Assembly (NCBI GenBank): GCA_938041705.1
Contig: CALISP010000035.1
Span: 1 to 5,762, forward strand
DNA length: 5,762 nucleotides
Direction: 5' to 3'
DNA from: an uncultured Cocleimonas sp.
Lineage (GTDB): Bacteria > Pseudomonadota > Gammaproteobacteria > Thiotrichales > Thiotrichaceae
In this document: piece after piece, positions 1 through 5,762 of the stretch
Layout: each line of letters starts with the position of its first letter
Numbering within the stretch: position 1 is the first letter of the stretch
Notes under the pieces: model-generated
The model's input: only the letters and a program-made list of their open reading frames with translations
Database searches by the model: none
Told to the model about the DNA's origin: nothing
Translations under genes and position numbers: made by a program

Positions 1-2
1 TT

Positions 3-338
3 GATAAAGAGTATGAAAGAGAGAAGCGTAAAAAAAACACAATCATTGCAGCTTGTTTTGTTGGTGCTTTAGCCTTTTGTGTTCTTATTGTTTATTTATC
101 TCTACCTGACAATATTCCTAAGACATTAAAAATTCAGGGCATAATGACAAGTCTTACTTCTGTTCTTACGGAAAATGGGGAAACTCCCGCAACCAAGGTT
201 ACATTAGATAACGGTCAGGAAATAACCGTATTTTTAAGCAAGAGTTTAGTATTCAAACAAGACTCTAAAATAGAACTGAAGAAGGTCACGTCAACTGCTG
301 GCATAGATGCTTATCATTTCATTAAGTATGTTCAATAA
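3..338 (+). CDS. Partial CDS: small single-span membrane protein of unknown function (5' end missing)
   Basis: The reading frame is open from the left edge (first full codon at 3) to the TAA at 336-338, giving 111 visible residues. The real start lies upstream. An ATG at 144 is in frame, but starting there would remove the membrane span, so I treat it as internal. Visible residues 1-11 are strongly charged (K/R/E rich). Residues 12-35 form one hydrophobic helix with Ala, Phe, Val, Ile and Leu, ending in a Pro. The remaining ~75 residues look like a small beta-rich domain, with alternating strands, a Gly-Glu-Thr turn and an LDNGQE turn. The positive-inside rule predicts a cytoplasmic N-terminus and a periplasmic C-terminal domain. 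An OB-like or small beta-barrel fold is possible, but that is a guess from the strand pattern. I do not recognise the family. The gene converges with the amidase gene, and no plus-strand terminator is obvious after it. Confidence 0.75.
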   Translation, partial: DKEYEREKRKKNTIIAACFVGALAFCVLIVYLSLPDNIPKTLKIQGIMTSLTSVLTENGETPATKVTLDNGQEITVFLSKSLVFKQDSKIELKKVTSTAGIDAYHFIKYVQ

Positions 339-345
339 ATTGTAT

Positions 346-381
346 CAAAAGTAGGGGGGTGCCTTTGTGTCTTTATTTTAG
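346..381 (+). repeat. G6-containing dispersed repeat, copy 1 (expanded form)
   Basis: This begins with CAAAAGTAGGGGGGTG at 346-361 and ends with a T-rich tail TCTTTATTTTAG at 370-381. Copy 2 at 2438-2464 on the minus strand has the same head and nearly the same tail (one A fewer), but lacks the 8 bases CCTTTGTG at 362-369. Those 8 bases look like an imperfect duplication of the adjoining TGTCTTT. The element starts 8 bp after the stop codon of the membrane-protein gene and lies immediately beside the terminator of the opposing amidase gene. Its function is not known from the sequence. Confidence 0.7.
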
Positions 382-383
382 GC

Positions 384-407
384 AAAAAAAAGCCGCTTTA
401 CGCGGCT
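384..407 (-). terminator. Rho-independent terminator of the amidase gene
   Basis: Read on the minus strand, this is a perfect 6-bp stem AGCCGC/GCGGCT with the 5-nt loop GTAAA, followed directly by eight T residues (the A8 run at 384-391 on the plus strand). It lies about 60 bp past the amidase stop codon at 465, in the right orientation to end that transcript. On the plus strand the stem is followed by ATAAG with no T-tract, so it should not work well for the converging membrane-protein gene. Confidence 0.88.
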
Positions 408-464
408 ATAAGTACACATCGAAGGAAATCATTATTATTAGAAGGATTAGCTAGTATTAGTAAT

Positions 465-1706
465 TTAGGAATACTGGGTTTCATCATCTCTGTTTAATGA
501 TGCTACTTGATAGCGACGAAGCCCTTTAAATATGGCTGTTGCGAGTTTTTCTTGGTGTTTTGCTGTTTTCAGGCGTTTTTCTTCACGAGGATTGCTAATA
601 AACGCTGTTTCAACTAACACTGATGGGATGTCTGGCGACTTTAGTACAACAAAACCCGCACTTTCTACTTGGTGTCTTAGTAAGTCGTTTACTGCGCCTA
701 GTTCTTTGAGGACATCTCTGGCTATTTCGTGACTTCTATCAATAGTGTCTGCCAGCGATAGATCAAGTAACAATGAAGACACAACTTTATTGCCACGATG
801 TAAATCAGCTCCAGCCATTCTATTTTCGTAAGAGTTTTCGCTGTTAGCTAGCCACTTTGCTGCTTCACTGGAGGCACCTTTTTGCGAAAGAATATAAACT
901 GATGATCCAGTTAATCTAGGATTCGGGTTGGCGTCAGCATGAATTGAAATAAATAGATCAGCACGATGTTTACGGGCTTTATTAATACGTTTTCTTAGTG
1001 ATAGGTAGTAATCACCATCGCGGATTAGTACGCCTTTCATACCAGGTTGACGGTCAATTTTTCTTTTTAGACGTTTAGCTATTTGCAAAGCGATATGTTT
1101 TTCTTTAGTGCCTTTTTTACCAACTGCACCAGGATCTCTGCCCCCATGACCTGCGTCAATTGCAATAGTCATCGGTTTTCTTACTACGCCTGCAGTGACG
1201 GCACTAATAGCCTTTTTAATTTCTTCTTGTGGAGTCTTGCGAGCCCTGCTTGGGCTCAAAGCTACTTCTAAAAAGTAACCTTTGTCGTTTGATTTTAGTG
1301 CTGATGCCGCACTAGACTTTTCGTTCATGTCTAAAACAACACGGAAGTCTTTGGTGTTTCTAGTGGCTTGTCTTAGGTTTTTAACCAGTAATTTTTGGTT
1401 TTTATTAGACGAGTTGCGTCCAATTTTGAGTCTTGTTTTAGCTGAAGTATCAATAAAATCAATAACAACGCGATCTGGGGATGTAAGTGTAGATATCTTG
1501 TGGCGCACAGATCTATCAAGCGCAAAAACGAGTCTTTCGCGCCCATTAGTACCTTTGTGCACAGAGACAGATTTCAGATTAGCGCTACGACCTTTGGCAA
1601 AAGTTTGTGGTGCAATACCTGAGATTCCAACAACCCCAGCGGCACCCATTACTTTACCAAGCCCGAGAACAAAGCCTCTGCGCTTTTGGTTGGTAATTTC
1701 TTTCAT
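465..1706 (-). CDS. amiC: Tat-exported N-acetylmuramoyl-L-alanine amidase with AMIN domain (AmiC/AmiB family)
   Basis: A periplasmic zinc amidase of the Amidase_3 family, which cuts the amide bond between MurNAc and L-Ala in septal peptidoglycan during daughter-cell separation. Numbered from the ATG at 1706 (413 aa), residues 8-14 (KRRGFVL) followed by an Ala/Gly/Val-rich stretch form a twin-arginine signal, with likely cleavage after TFA at 37. Residues ~44-152 match an AMIN domain, which localises such enzymes to the septum. The catalytic domain covers ~180-398, with zinc ligands H187 (DAGHGG), E202 (KEKHIAL) and H256 (SIHADA), and catalytic E366 (VLVET). The insert ~277-330 between the last His and the Glu corresponds to the autoinhibitory helix region relieved by EnvC/NlpD-type activators. 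There is no LysM domain. Length, Tat signal and AMIN domain match E. coli AmiC (417 aa), while the position next to tsaE matches amiB. An in-frame TTG at 1715 would add three residues. I prefer the ATG, although its GGGGA is only 2 nt away. Confidence 0.93.
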   Translation of the reverse strand: MKEITNQKRRGFVLGLGKVMGAAGVVGISGIAPQTFAKGRSANLKSVSVHKGTNGRERLVFALDRSVRHKISTLTSPDRVVIDFIDTSAKTRLKIGRNSSNKNQKLLVKNLRQATRNTKDFRVVLDMNEKSSAASALKSNDKGYFLEVALSPSRARKTPQEEIKKAISAVTAGVVRKPMTIAIDAGHGGRDPGAVGKKGTKEKHIALQIAKRLKRKIDRQPGMKGVLIRDGDYYLSLRKRINKARKHRADLFISIHADANPNPRLTGSSVYILSQKGASSEAAKWLANSENSYENRMAGADLHRGNKVVSSLLLDLSLADTIDRSHEIARDVLKELGAVNDLLRHQVESAGFVVLKSPDIPSVLVETAFISNPREEKRLKTAKHQEKLATAIFKGLRRYQVASLNRDDETQYS

Positions 1707-1715
1707 ATTCCCCAA

Positions 1716-1935
1716 TTAATGTGTAAATATCAAAGCCCTTCGATAGTTACATTTATCTTTATGTTTTTATTACGAGATTTCTTACTAATTTTGTTACTTT
1801 ATATTTTTATAATCCATTACGAGTATTTATATTATTTTTCTCGTTTAGCCGTGTTAGTAAAACGCATTGAGGAATTAATTTCAAGTGATTTTTACTATAT
1901 CTCTATAAGTAACTGTTTTATATGCAAAGGCGGGG
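1716..1935. other. AT-rich tsaE-amiC intergenic gap
   Basis: About 220-230 bp with very low G+C separates the tsaE stop from the amidase start, although both genes lie on the same strand. It holds a candidate minus-strand promoter (1856-1884) and an imperfect AT-rich inverted repeat at 1892-1912 (TTACTATA / TATAAGTAA around TCTC, one bulged base). There is no T-tract that would make it an intrinsic terminator. A plus-strand open frame crosses the gap, but it begins inside the amidase gene and has no family resemblance, so I do not call it. Confidence 0.6.
1856..1884 (-). promoter_or_regulatory. Candidate sigma70 promoter for the amidase gene
   Basis: On the minus strand, TTGAAA (5 of 6 to the -35 consensus, at 1884-1879) is followed after 17 nt by TTTACT (4 of 6 to the -10 consensus, at 1861-1856). 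The spacing is ideal. It would give a 5' leader of roughly 140-150 nt before the ATG at 1706. AT-rich DNA throws up such matches by chance, so this is tentative. It would explain why the amidase gene is set well apart from tsaE. Confidence 0.35.
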
Positions 1936-2361
1936 TTATTTCTTATGCGTAATATCTATCTTTCGGCCTGTCTCTTGATAAGAGATCTCAAGCGTTAAAT
2001 CTGCTTCAGGTAGATATCCTTTGGCTTGATCAGGCCATTCGATTAAACATAATGCGTTACTTTCCCAATAATCACGGCCCCCCATATATTCCAATTCTTC
2101 AGGATCACCCAATCGGTATAAATCAAAATGGTAAATAGTACGATCATTAAGTAGATAGGGCTCAACCAAGGTATAAGTTGGGCTTTTTACATTTCCTTCA
2201 TGGCCTAAATGTCGCAGTAGTCCTCTGACTAGAGTTGTTTTTCCTGCACCTAAATTGCCTTTTAAAAGTACGATGCCACCTTCAGGAAGCTCATCAGCAA
2301 GTCTGCCGCCAAAGGCCATCATTGCTGCTTCGTTTTCGATGTAAAAAGTGTTATTCAGCAT
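1936..2361 (-). CDS. tsaE: tRNA threonylcarbamoyladenosine biosynthesis ATPase TsaE
   Basis: TsaE is the cytoplasmic P-loop ATPase that works with TsaB and TsaD to transfer the threonylcarbamoyl group to A37 of tRNAs reading ANN codons (t6A). The 141-aa product is close to the usual 140-155 aa of the family. Visible landmarks are the Walker A motif GNLGAGKTT at residues 35-43 (K41, T42), the family-specific SPTYTLVE switch-like segment at 60-67, the HFDLYRL segment at 78-84 with D80, and the conserved IEWPD at 107-111. All key motifs are intact. The ATG at 2359-2361 is the only sensible start, but no good Shine-Dalgarno sequence precedes it. The gene lies upstream of the amidase on the same strand, as tsaE does before amiB in E. 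coli, and is divergent from queG. No nnr gene lies between it and queG, unlike in E. coli. Confidence 0.95.
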   Translation of the reverse strand: MLNNTFYIENEAAMMAFGGRLADELPEGGIVLLKGNLGAGKTTLVRGLLRHLGHEGNVKSPTYTLVEPYLLNDRTIYHFDLYRLGDPEELEYMGGRDYWESNALCLIEWPDQAKGYLPEADLTLEISYQETGRKIDITHKK

Positions 2362-2437
2362 ATTTGAAAAGCTACGTTATATTTATGGTAAGTCGTTTAT
2401 TCAGTTGAGTGCAATTTGTAAAGATGTGAATTCTTTT

Positions 2438-2464
2438 CTAAAAAAAGACACCCCCCTACTTTTG
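2438..2464 (-). repeat. G6-containing dispersed repeat, copy 2 (inverted, compact form)
   Basis: Read on the minus strand, it starts with CAAAAGTAGGGGGGTG and continues directly into a tail of TC, seven T and AG. It matches copy 1 at 346-381 over the whole head and tail except for an 8-nt gap and one missing A in the tail. It sits in the divergent region between tsaE and queG, 76 bp upstream of the tsaE ATG. With copy 1 it forms an inverted pair enclosing tsaE and the amidase gene. A regulatory role for either divergent gene cannot be excluded. Confidence 0.7.
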
Positions 2465-2557
2465 GGTTGTTTTCTATCCATTAGTAACTTTACTCGGATC
2501 ATCTCTTGAAGAGGTTTTAAAGTATGGACTAAACCACTGAACTGTTATCATTCTAAG

Positions 2558-3658
2558 ATGAATTCCGATCATAACATTCCTGTTGAACACATCACAGATT
2601 CTAAGCTTACGCATTCAAAAATAAGAGAATGGGCGCAAACCTTGGGTTTTCAAGCAGTCGGTGTGAGCAATATAGATCTTGGCAAAGAAGAGACGTATTT
2701 AAAACAGTGGCTAGCTAAGGGTTTTCATGGCGATATGGATTGGATGGAGCGTCACGGTACGAAACGTACACGTCCTGCGGAGTTAGTCCCTGAAACACTC
2801 AGTATCATTAGCGTGCGTATGGATTATCTTCCTACTGAAACTCATGATCCTATTATGGTTTTGAATCACCCTGAGCTTGGCTATGTTTCTCGTTATGCTT
2901 TAGGACGTGATTATCATAAAGTGATGAGAAACCGTTTACAAAAACTGGCTGATAAAATTAACCAAGAGCTAAAGTCGTCCGATACTGAAATGAAATATCG
3001 AGTGTTTGTCGATAGCGCACCTGTTATGGAAAAGCCTATTGCAGTGAATGCCGGTTTGGGTTGGATGGGAAAGCATACCAATATACTTAGTCAAGATGCT
3101 GGTTCATGGTTTTTCTTAGGTGAAATATATACTAATTTACCACTAGAAGAGTCCCAAGCAGTAACTGATCATTGCGGGGACTGTACTGCGTGTATTGATA
3201 TTTGTCCTACTCAAGCCATTGTAAAACCTTACGAATTAGATGCTAAACGTTGTATATCTTATTTAACCATTGAGCATAAAGGTGTTATTCCTGAAGAGTT
3301 TCGTAAACCGATGGCAAATCGTATTTATGGTTGTGACGATTGTCAGTTGGTCTGTCCTTGGAATCGTTTTGCAGTAAACACTGACGAAACTGATTTTGAA
3401 ATTCGGAATAATCTTGATGCATCGAGTTTATTGAGTTTGTTTGCCTGGACTGAAGAAGAGTTTTTGAAAAAATTAGAAGGAACTGCGATAAGACGCATTG
3501 GACATGAACGTTGGCAGCGCAATATTGCAATTGCATTGGGTAATGCCCCTTCAAGCCCCCATGTTATTCAGGCTTTAAATGAAAAATACGAATCTTCTAG
3601 TGAAATAGTGAGAGAGCATATCACTTGGGCTTTAAAACAGCAGGCAAGCGAGGTTTAG
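2558..3658 (+). CDS. queG: Epoxyqueuosine reductase QueG
   Basis: QueG is a cobalamin- and iron-sulfur-dependent cytoplasmic enzyme that reduces epoxyqueuosine to queuosine at wobble position 34 of tRNAs for Asp, Asn, His and Tyr, the last step of the pathway. The 366-aa product has the family layout. An N-terminal cobalamin-binding reductase region contains GFHGDMDWMERH (55-66) and RYALGRDYHK (112-121). The VDSAPVMEKP segment follows, with the likely catalytic acid D152. A double [4Fe-4S] domain has eight cysteines: C206, C209, C212 and C216 (CGDCTACIDICP), then C232, C259, C262 and C266 (CDDCQLVCPWN). A HEAT-like helical tail (~311-360, with RIGHERWQRNIAIALGN) is the part of the family that recognises tRNA. 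No key residue is missing. The ATG at 2558 is the first start after an in-frame stop; CTAAG just upstream is a weak ribosome binding site. It is divergent from tsaE, as in E. coli. Confidence 0.96.
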   Translation: MNSDHNIPVEHITDSKLTHSKIREWAQTLGFQAVGVSNIDLGKEETYLKQWLAKGFHGDMDWMERHGTKRTRPAELVPETLSIISVRMDYLPTETHDPIMVLNHPELGYVSRYALGRDYHKVMRNRLQKLADKINQELKSSDTEMKYRVFVDSAPVMEKPIAVNAGLGWMGKHTNILSQDAGSWFFLGEIYTNLPLEESQAVTDHCGDCTACIDICPTQAIVKPYELDAKRCISYLTIEHKGVIPEEFRKPMANRIYGCDDCQLVCPWNRFAVNTDETDFEIRNNLDASSLLSLFAWTEEEFLKKLEGTAIRRIGHERWQRNIAIALGNAPSSPHVIQALNEKYESSSEIVREHITWALKQQASEV

Positions 3659-3861
3659 TGATAGTTTCTTAATATTATGTCAATCAATGCCAATATTTAG
3701 CATTACCACTTAAGGACTGAAAAAGCCCATCTGGCTAAAAATTAATCAGTATTGCTAGCTTCATTAAGAGTCATAGCTTATCTTATACTGAACTTCGCAC
3801 AACAGGGCTACTCATACACTACTACCGTGGCTCCGCTGTGCTGTAAATTTCACTATTGAGA

Positions 3862-5172
3862 ATGTTGAATATATTTATGTTTAAACTATCCAAATTAAAG
3901 ATATCAAATCTAAAAATATTTTTGTTAACACTTTTTATCGTTGCAACTCACACTATGAGTACTTCGGCATCAGCGGAATTAGATACAGCTAATATTTATA
4001 CTAATGTTGAAAAATCTGTTTACCAAATTCGTGTCTTAAACAAAGAGACGGGCAAGAAGTCGAGCATAGGCTCTGGCTTTGTTGTAACTAAAAACGATAT
4101 CTTAGCGACTAATTATCATGTAGTCAGTGAGTATATAAATGATCCGGATGTATTCTCTTTAGAGTTTCTTTCAACTTCAGGTAAAACGGGACCACTAGAA
4201 TTAGTTGATTTCGATATTGTTCATGATTTGGCTGTGGTTAGAGCAATGCAACCGATGGGGGTACCTTTAAAAATATCTTTCCTACCTGAAAAAGGAGCAA
4301 GTTTATATTCTCTTGGAAATCCAATGGATTTGGGGTTCACCATTGTTAAAGGATCTAATAATGGGATATTGACTAAAGATGAAGACGGAAATATTTTATT
4401 CTCTGGAAGTTTGAATCCAGGTATGAGTGGTGGACCGACTTTAGATGAAAACGGAAATATTATCGGTATCAATGTTGCTACCTCAGGTAATGACATAAGT
4501 TTCTTGGTGCCTGCTGAGTATCTAACGATTGTGTTAGACCGTTTAGAACAGACTAATTTCAAACCGATTGATGATCGTTTTTCACATAGCTCAGGTCAAT
4601 TGTTAGCAAATTCGCAAAAAATTCTGAATAAAATGCTCAAGAGCAAATGGAGCGGTACGGGTATAGGTGAGTTTATTGTGCCAGCTGAATTGGATAAGTC
4701 TATCCGTTGTTGGGATGCAAGCCGAACGCCTAAAAAAGATGATTTGTTCCGTACTTTTTTTACTCGCTGTTCAAATGAAGATAATATTTTTATATCTAAC
4801 CGCCTAAATGTAGGCAGCATTAACTATGAATATATGTGGTTAGATACTGAAAAACTGTCACCAACACGCTTTTATAGACGCTATCAAAAAGTGAATAGCA
4901 GTGTTATCGGTGGTCATGCAGGCAAACGTGATGTTACAAATTTTTCTTGTCATACAGACTTTACAAAAGTAGGGGGGCGTGACTTTAAAACATCAATTTG
5001 TAGACGAGATTATCTGAAGTTTAATGGTTTGAGCGATATGCTATTTACTACCGCGATGGTAGGTGAAAAAGATAGAGGCTTTATCTTCAATATCGACTTT
5101 ACGGGGACAGATCCTAAAGCAGCATTGAAATTATTTACTCGTATGTTGGAGACAATCAAATGGCAGAAGTAA
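3862..5172 (+). CDS. Secreted trypsin-like serine protease (S1/DegP-like fold) with unassigned C-terminal domain
   Basis: Numbered from the ATG at 3862 (436 aa), residues 1-38 form a long Sec signal peptide: a basic Lys-rich n-region, the hydrophobic core IFLLTLFIVA (19-28), and likely cleavage after SASA at 38. The protease domain (~45-230) carries a complete catalytic triad: H86 in TNYHVV, D122 in HDLAVV and S189 in NPGMSGGP. These motifs are typical of S1-family proteases related to HtrA/DegP, so a periplasmic or secreted active enzyme is expected. No PDZ domain follows. Residues ~244-436 form a domain I do not recognise, with four cysteines (C283, C303, C363, C380) that could make two disulfides in the periplasm. 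Starts at TTG 3856 and ATG 3877 are also possible; none has a well-spaced Shine-Dalgarno sequence. The 3' end overlaps the FHA gene by 13 bp, indicating an operon. The substrate is unknown. Confidence 0.87.
   Translation: MLNIFMFKLSKLKISNLKIFLLTLFIVATHTMSTSASAELDTANIYTNVEKSVYQIRVLNKETGKKSSIGSGFVVTKNDILATNYHVVSEYINDPDVFSLEFLSTSGKTGPLELVDFDIVHDLAVVRAMQPMGVPLKISFLPEKGASLYSLGNPMDLGFTIVKGSNNGILTKDEDGNILFSGSLNPGMSGGPTLDENGNIIGINVATSGNDISFLVPAEYLTIVLDRLEQTNFKPIDDRFSHSSGQLLANSQKILNKMLKSKWSGTGIGEFIVPAELDKSIRCWDASRTPKKDDLFRTFFTRCSNEDNIFISNRLNVGSINYEYMWLDTEKLSPTRFYRRYQKVNSSVIGGHAGKRDVTNFSCHTDFTKVGGRDFKTSICRRDYLKFNGLSDMLFTTAMVGEKDRGFIFNIDFTGTDPKAALKLFTRMLETIKWQK
4964..4977 (+). repeat. Third exact copy of the 14-mer CAAAAGTAGGGGGG, inside a coding sequence
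   Basis: These 14 bases are identical to the heads of the repeats at 346 and (reverse strand) 2464. Here they lie in the protease gene and encode part of the TKVGGRD segment (residues 368-374). After the G6 run the sequence departs from the intergenic copies (CGTGACTTT here, TGCCTTT or TGTCTTT there), and the T-rich tail is absent. Either the motif is a short signal tolerated in coding DNA, or this is a chance match. Confidence 0.5.
5148..5152 (+). promoter_or_regulatory. Shine-Dalgarno sequence of the FHA gene, embedded in the protease gene
   Basis: GGAGA lies with its GGAG core 8 nt before the ATG at 5160, entirely within the last codons of the protease gene. It is the best-formed ribosome binding site in the window. 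It fixes the FHA start at 5160, and with the 13-bp overlap it supports coupled translation of the two genes. Confidence 0.75.
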
Positions 5173-5762
5173 TTTTTGAGACGATCCAGCGTGGCGTTCA
5201 TCATTATCACAAAATAGAATCTTTTCCAGTTACCGTTGGACGTGCGTTTGATAACGATGTGATTTTGCAAGACGTGACAGTTTCACCTCATCATTTAGTG
5301 ATAGAGCAAGAAGACGATAAACTCTTCTTGCGCAATCTTTCTACTGAAAACGGCACTAAGATTGGTCGTAAAAAAATGGGTGATGAGCGTATAGAAGTCG
5401 AAACACCTAGTAGCTTCCATATCAGCTCCATTAAAGCACGCTTGTTAGCTACTGATATGCCTGTTGAACAAACGCATGTTAAAGACTGCACGGGGTTCTT
5501 TTGTATCTTCAGCAATCCTTTATGGTCGATTGCTTTATTAGCTATTACAATTTGTTTATTTTTCTTTGAACGCTACGCAAATACTCCGGTAGCAAAAGAA
5601 GTCTTTTATTATTTGAATACAGTATTACCTTCGGTTTGGATAATTCTTGGTATAACAGTGGTCATCTCAGGTATAAGTCGCTTAGCAACTCATCGTTGGG
5701 AAATTGTACCTGCGATAAGTATTGCTTCTTTAATATTCTTATTACCACAGTTATTTGAATAC
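5160..5762 (+). CDS. Partial CDS: FHA-domain membrane protein (3' end missing)
   Basis: The frame is open for 201 codons from the ATG at 5160 to the right edge, so the C-terminus is outside the window. Residues ~3-95 form a forkhead-associated (FHA) domain, a phosphothreonine-binding module. The hallmark residues are present: G27-R28 (VGRAFDNDVIL), S42 and H45 (SPHHL), and N64-G65 (STENGTKIG). Hydrophobic segments follow at about 120-136, 155-172 and 183-198, so the protein is a polytopic membrane protein with the FHA domain probably cytoplasmic, as no signal peptide precedes it. It overlaps the protease gene by 13 bp and has a strong Shine-Dalgarno sequence. Intact phosphopeptide-binding residues suggest it reads a Ser/Thr kinase signal, but no kinase or phosphatase gene is visible here. 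The role of the membrane part cannot be assigned from the visible portion. Confidence 0.88.
   Translation, partial: MAEVIFETIQRGVHHYHKIESFPVTVGRAFDNDVILQDVTVSPHHLVIEQEDDKLFLRNLSTENGTKIGRKKMGDERIEVETPSSFHISSIKARLLATDMPVEQTHVKDCTGFFCIFSNPLWSIALLAITICLFFFERYANTPVAKEVFYYLNTVLPSVWIILGITVVISGISRLATHRWEIVPAISIASLIFLLPQLFEY

Noticed and set aside
144..338. The first gene read as a complete 64-aa protein starting at ATG 144
   Set aside because: The same frame continues open upstream to the window edge and encodes a charged segment plus a clear membrane span, so the gene is better read as truncated by the window.
1282..1719. Plus-strand open frame of 145 codons opposite the amidase gene
   Set aside because: It lies entirely antisense to a well-supported gene with intact catalytic motifs, and its translation shows no recognisable family.
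1686..1952. Plus-strand open frame of 88 codons, rich in hydrophobic residues, across the tsaE-amidase gap
   Set aside because: It starts inside the 5' end of the amidase gene and ends inside tsaE. It has no convincing ribosome binding site, and its hydrophobicity follows from T-rich DNA.
3720..3741. AGCC-CATCT-GGCT hairpin flanked by A-runs after queG
   Set aside because: The stem is only 4 bp and the plus strand has no T-tract after it, so it is not a credible terminator for queG. On the minus strand it would have a T5 tail but no gene to end.
3784..3789. TATACT -10-like hexamer upstream of the protease gene
   Set aside because: No acceptable -35 element lies 16-18 nt upstream and there is no extended -10, so I do not list it as a promoter.
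3797..3841. Locally GC-richer stretch with GCACA ... TGTGC before the protease gene
   Set aside because: The pairing is five bases around a 35-nt loop, with no tRNA-like or riboswitch-like structure; not enough to call an RNA element.

Overview
The window looks like a chromosomal segment of an AT-rich gammaproteobacterium. The best evidence is the core locus queG / tsaE / Tat-exported AMIN-amidase, which resembles the E. coli layout in which queG is divergent from nnr-tsaE-amiB. Genus cannot be fixed from this sequence. No rRNA, tRNA, CRISPR or transposase gene is seen.

Layout. (1) Positions 3-338 (+) hold the 3' part of a gene for a small protein with one membrane span and a soluble C-terminal domain. 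Its start lies off the left edge. (2) A convergent gap follows, with a G6-containing repeat (copy 1) and a clear rho-independent terminator serving the minus strand. (3) On the minus strand come tsaE (2361-1936), then an AT-rich gap of about 230 bp, then the cell-division amidase amiC/amiB (1706-465). (4) A divergent intergenic region holds repeat copy 2 in inverted orientation. (5) queG (2558-3658, +) follows. (6) After a gap of about 200 bp comes a two-gene unit: a secreted trypsin-like serine protease with an unassigned C-terminal domain (3862-5172) and, overlapping it by 13 bp, an FHA-domain membrane protein (5160 to beyond the right edge).

How the genes work together. tsaE and queG both serve tRNA modification (t6A37 and queuosine34), while the amidase splits septal peptidoglycan. 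Their adjacency is a conserved neighbourhood, not a shared pathway. The protease/FHA pair is the least ordinary part. The overlap, with the FHA gene's Shine-Dalgarno sequence inside the protease gene, implies translational coupling and a shared role, perhaps an envelope proteolysis module linked to cytoplasmic phosphothreonine recognition.

The most unusual DNA-level signal is an exact 14-mer, CAAAAGTAGGGGGG. It occurs three times, twice between genes as extended inverted copies flanking tsaE-amiC and once inside the protease coding sequence. It is probably a family of genome-wide repeats or signal sequences.
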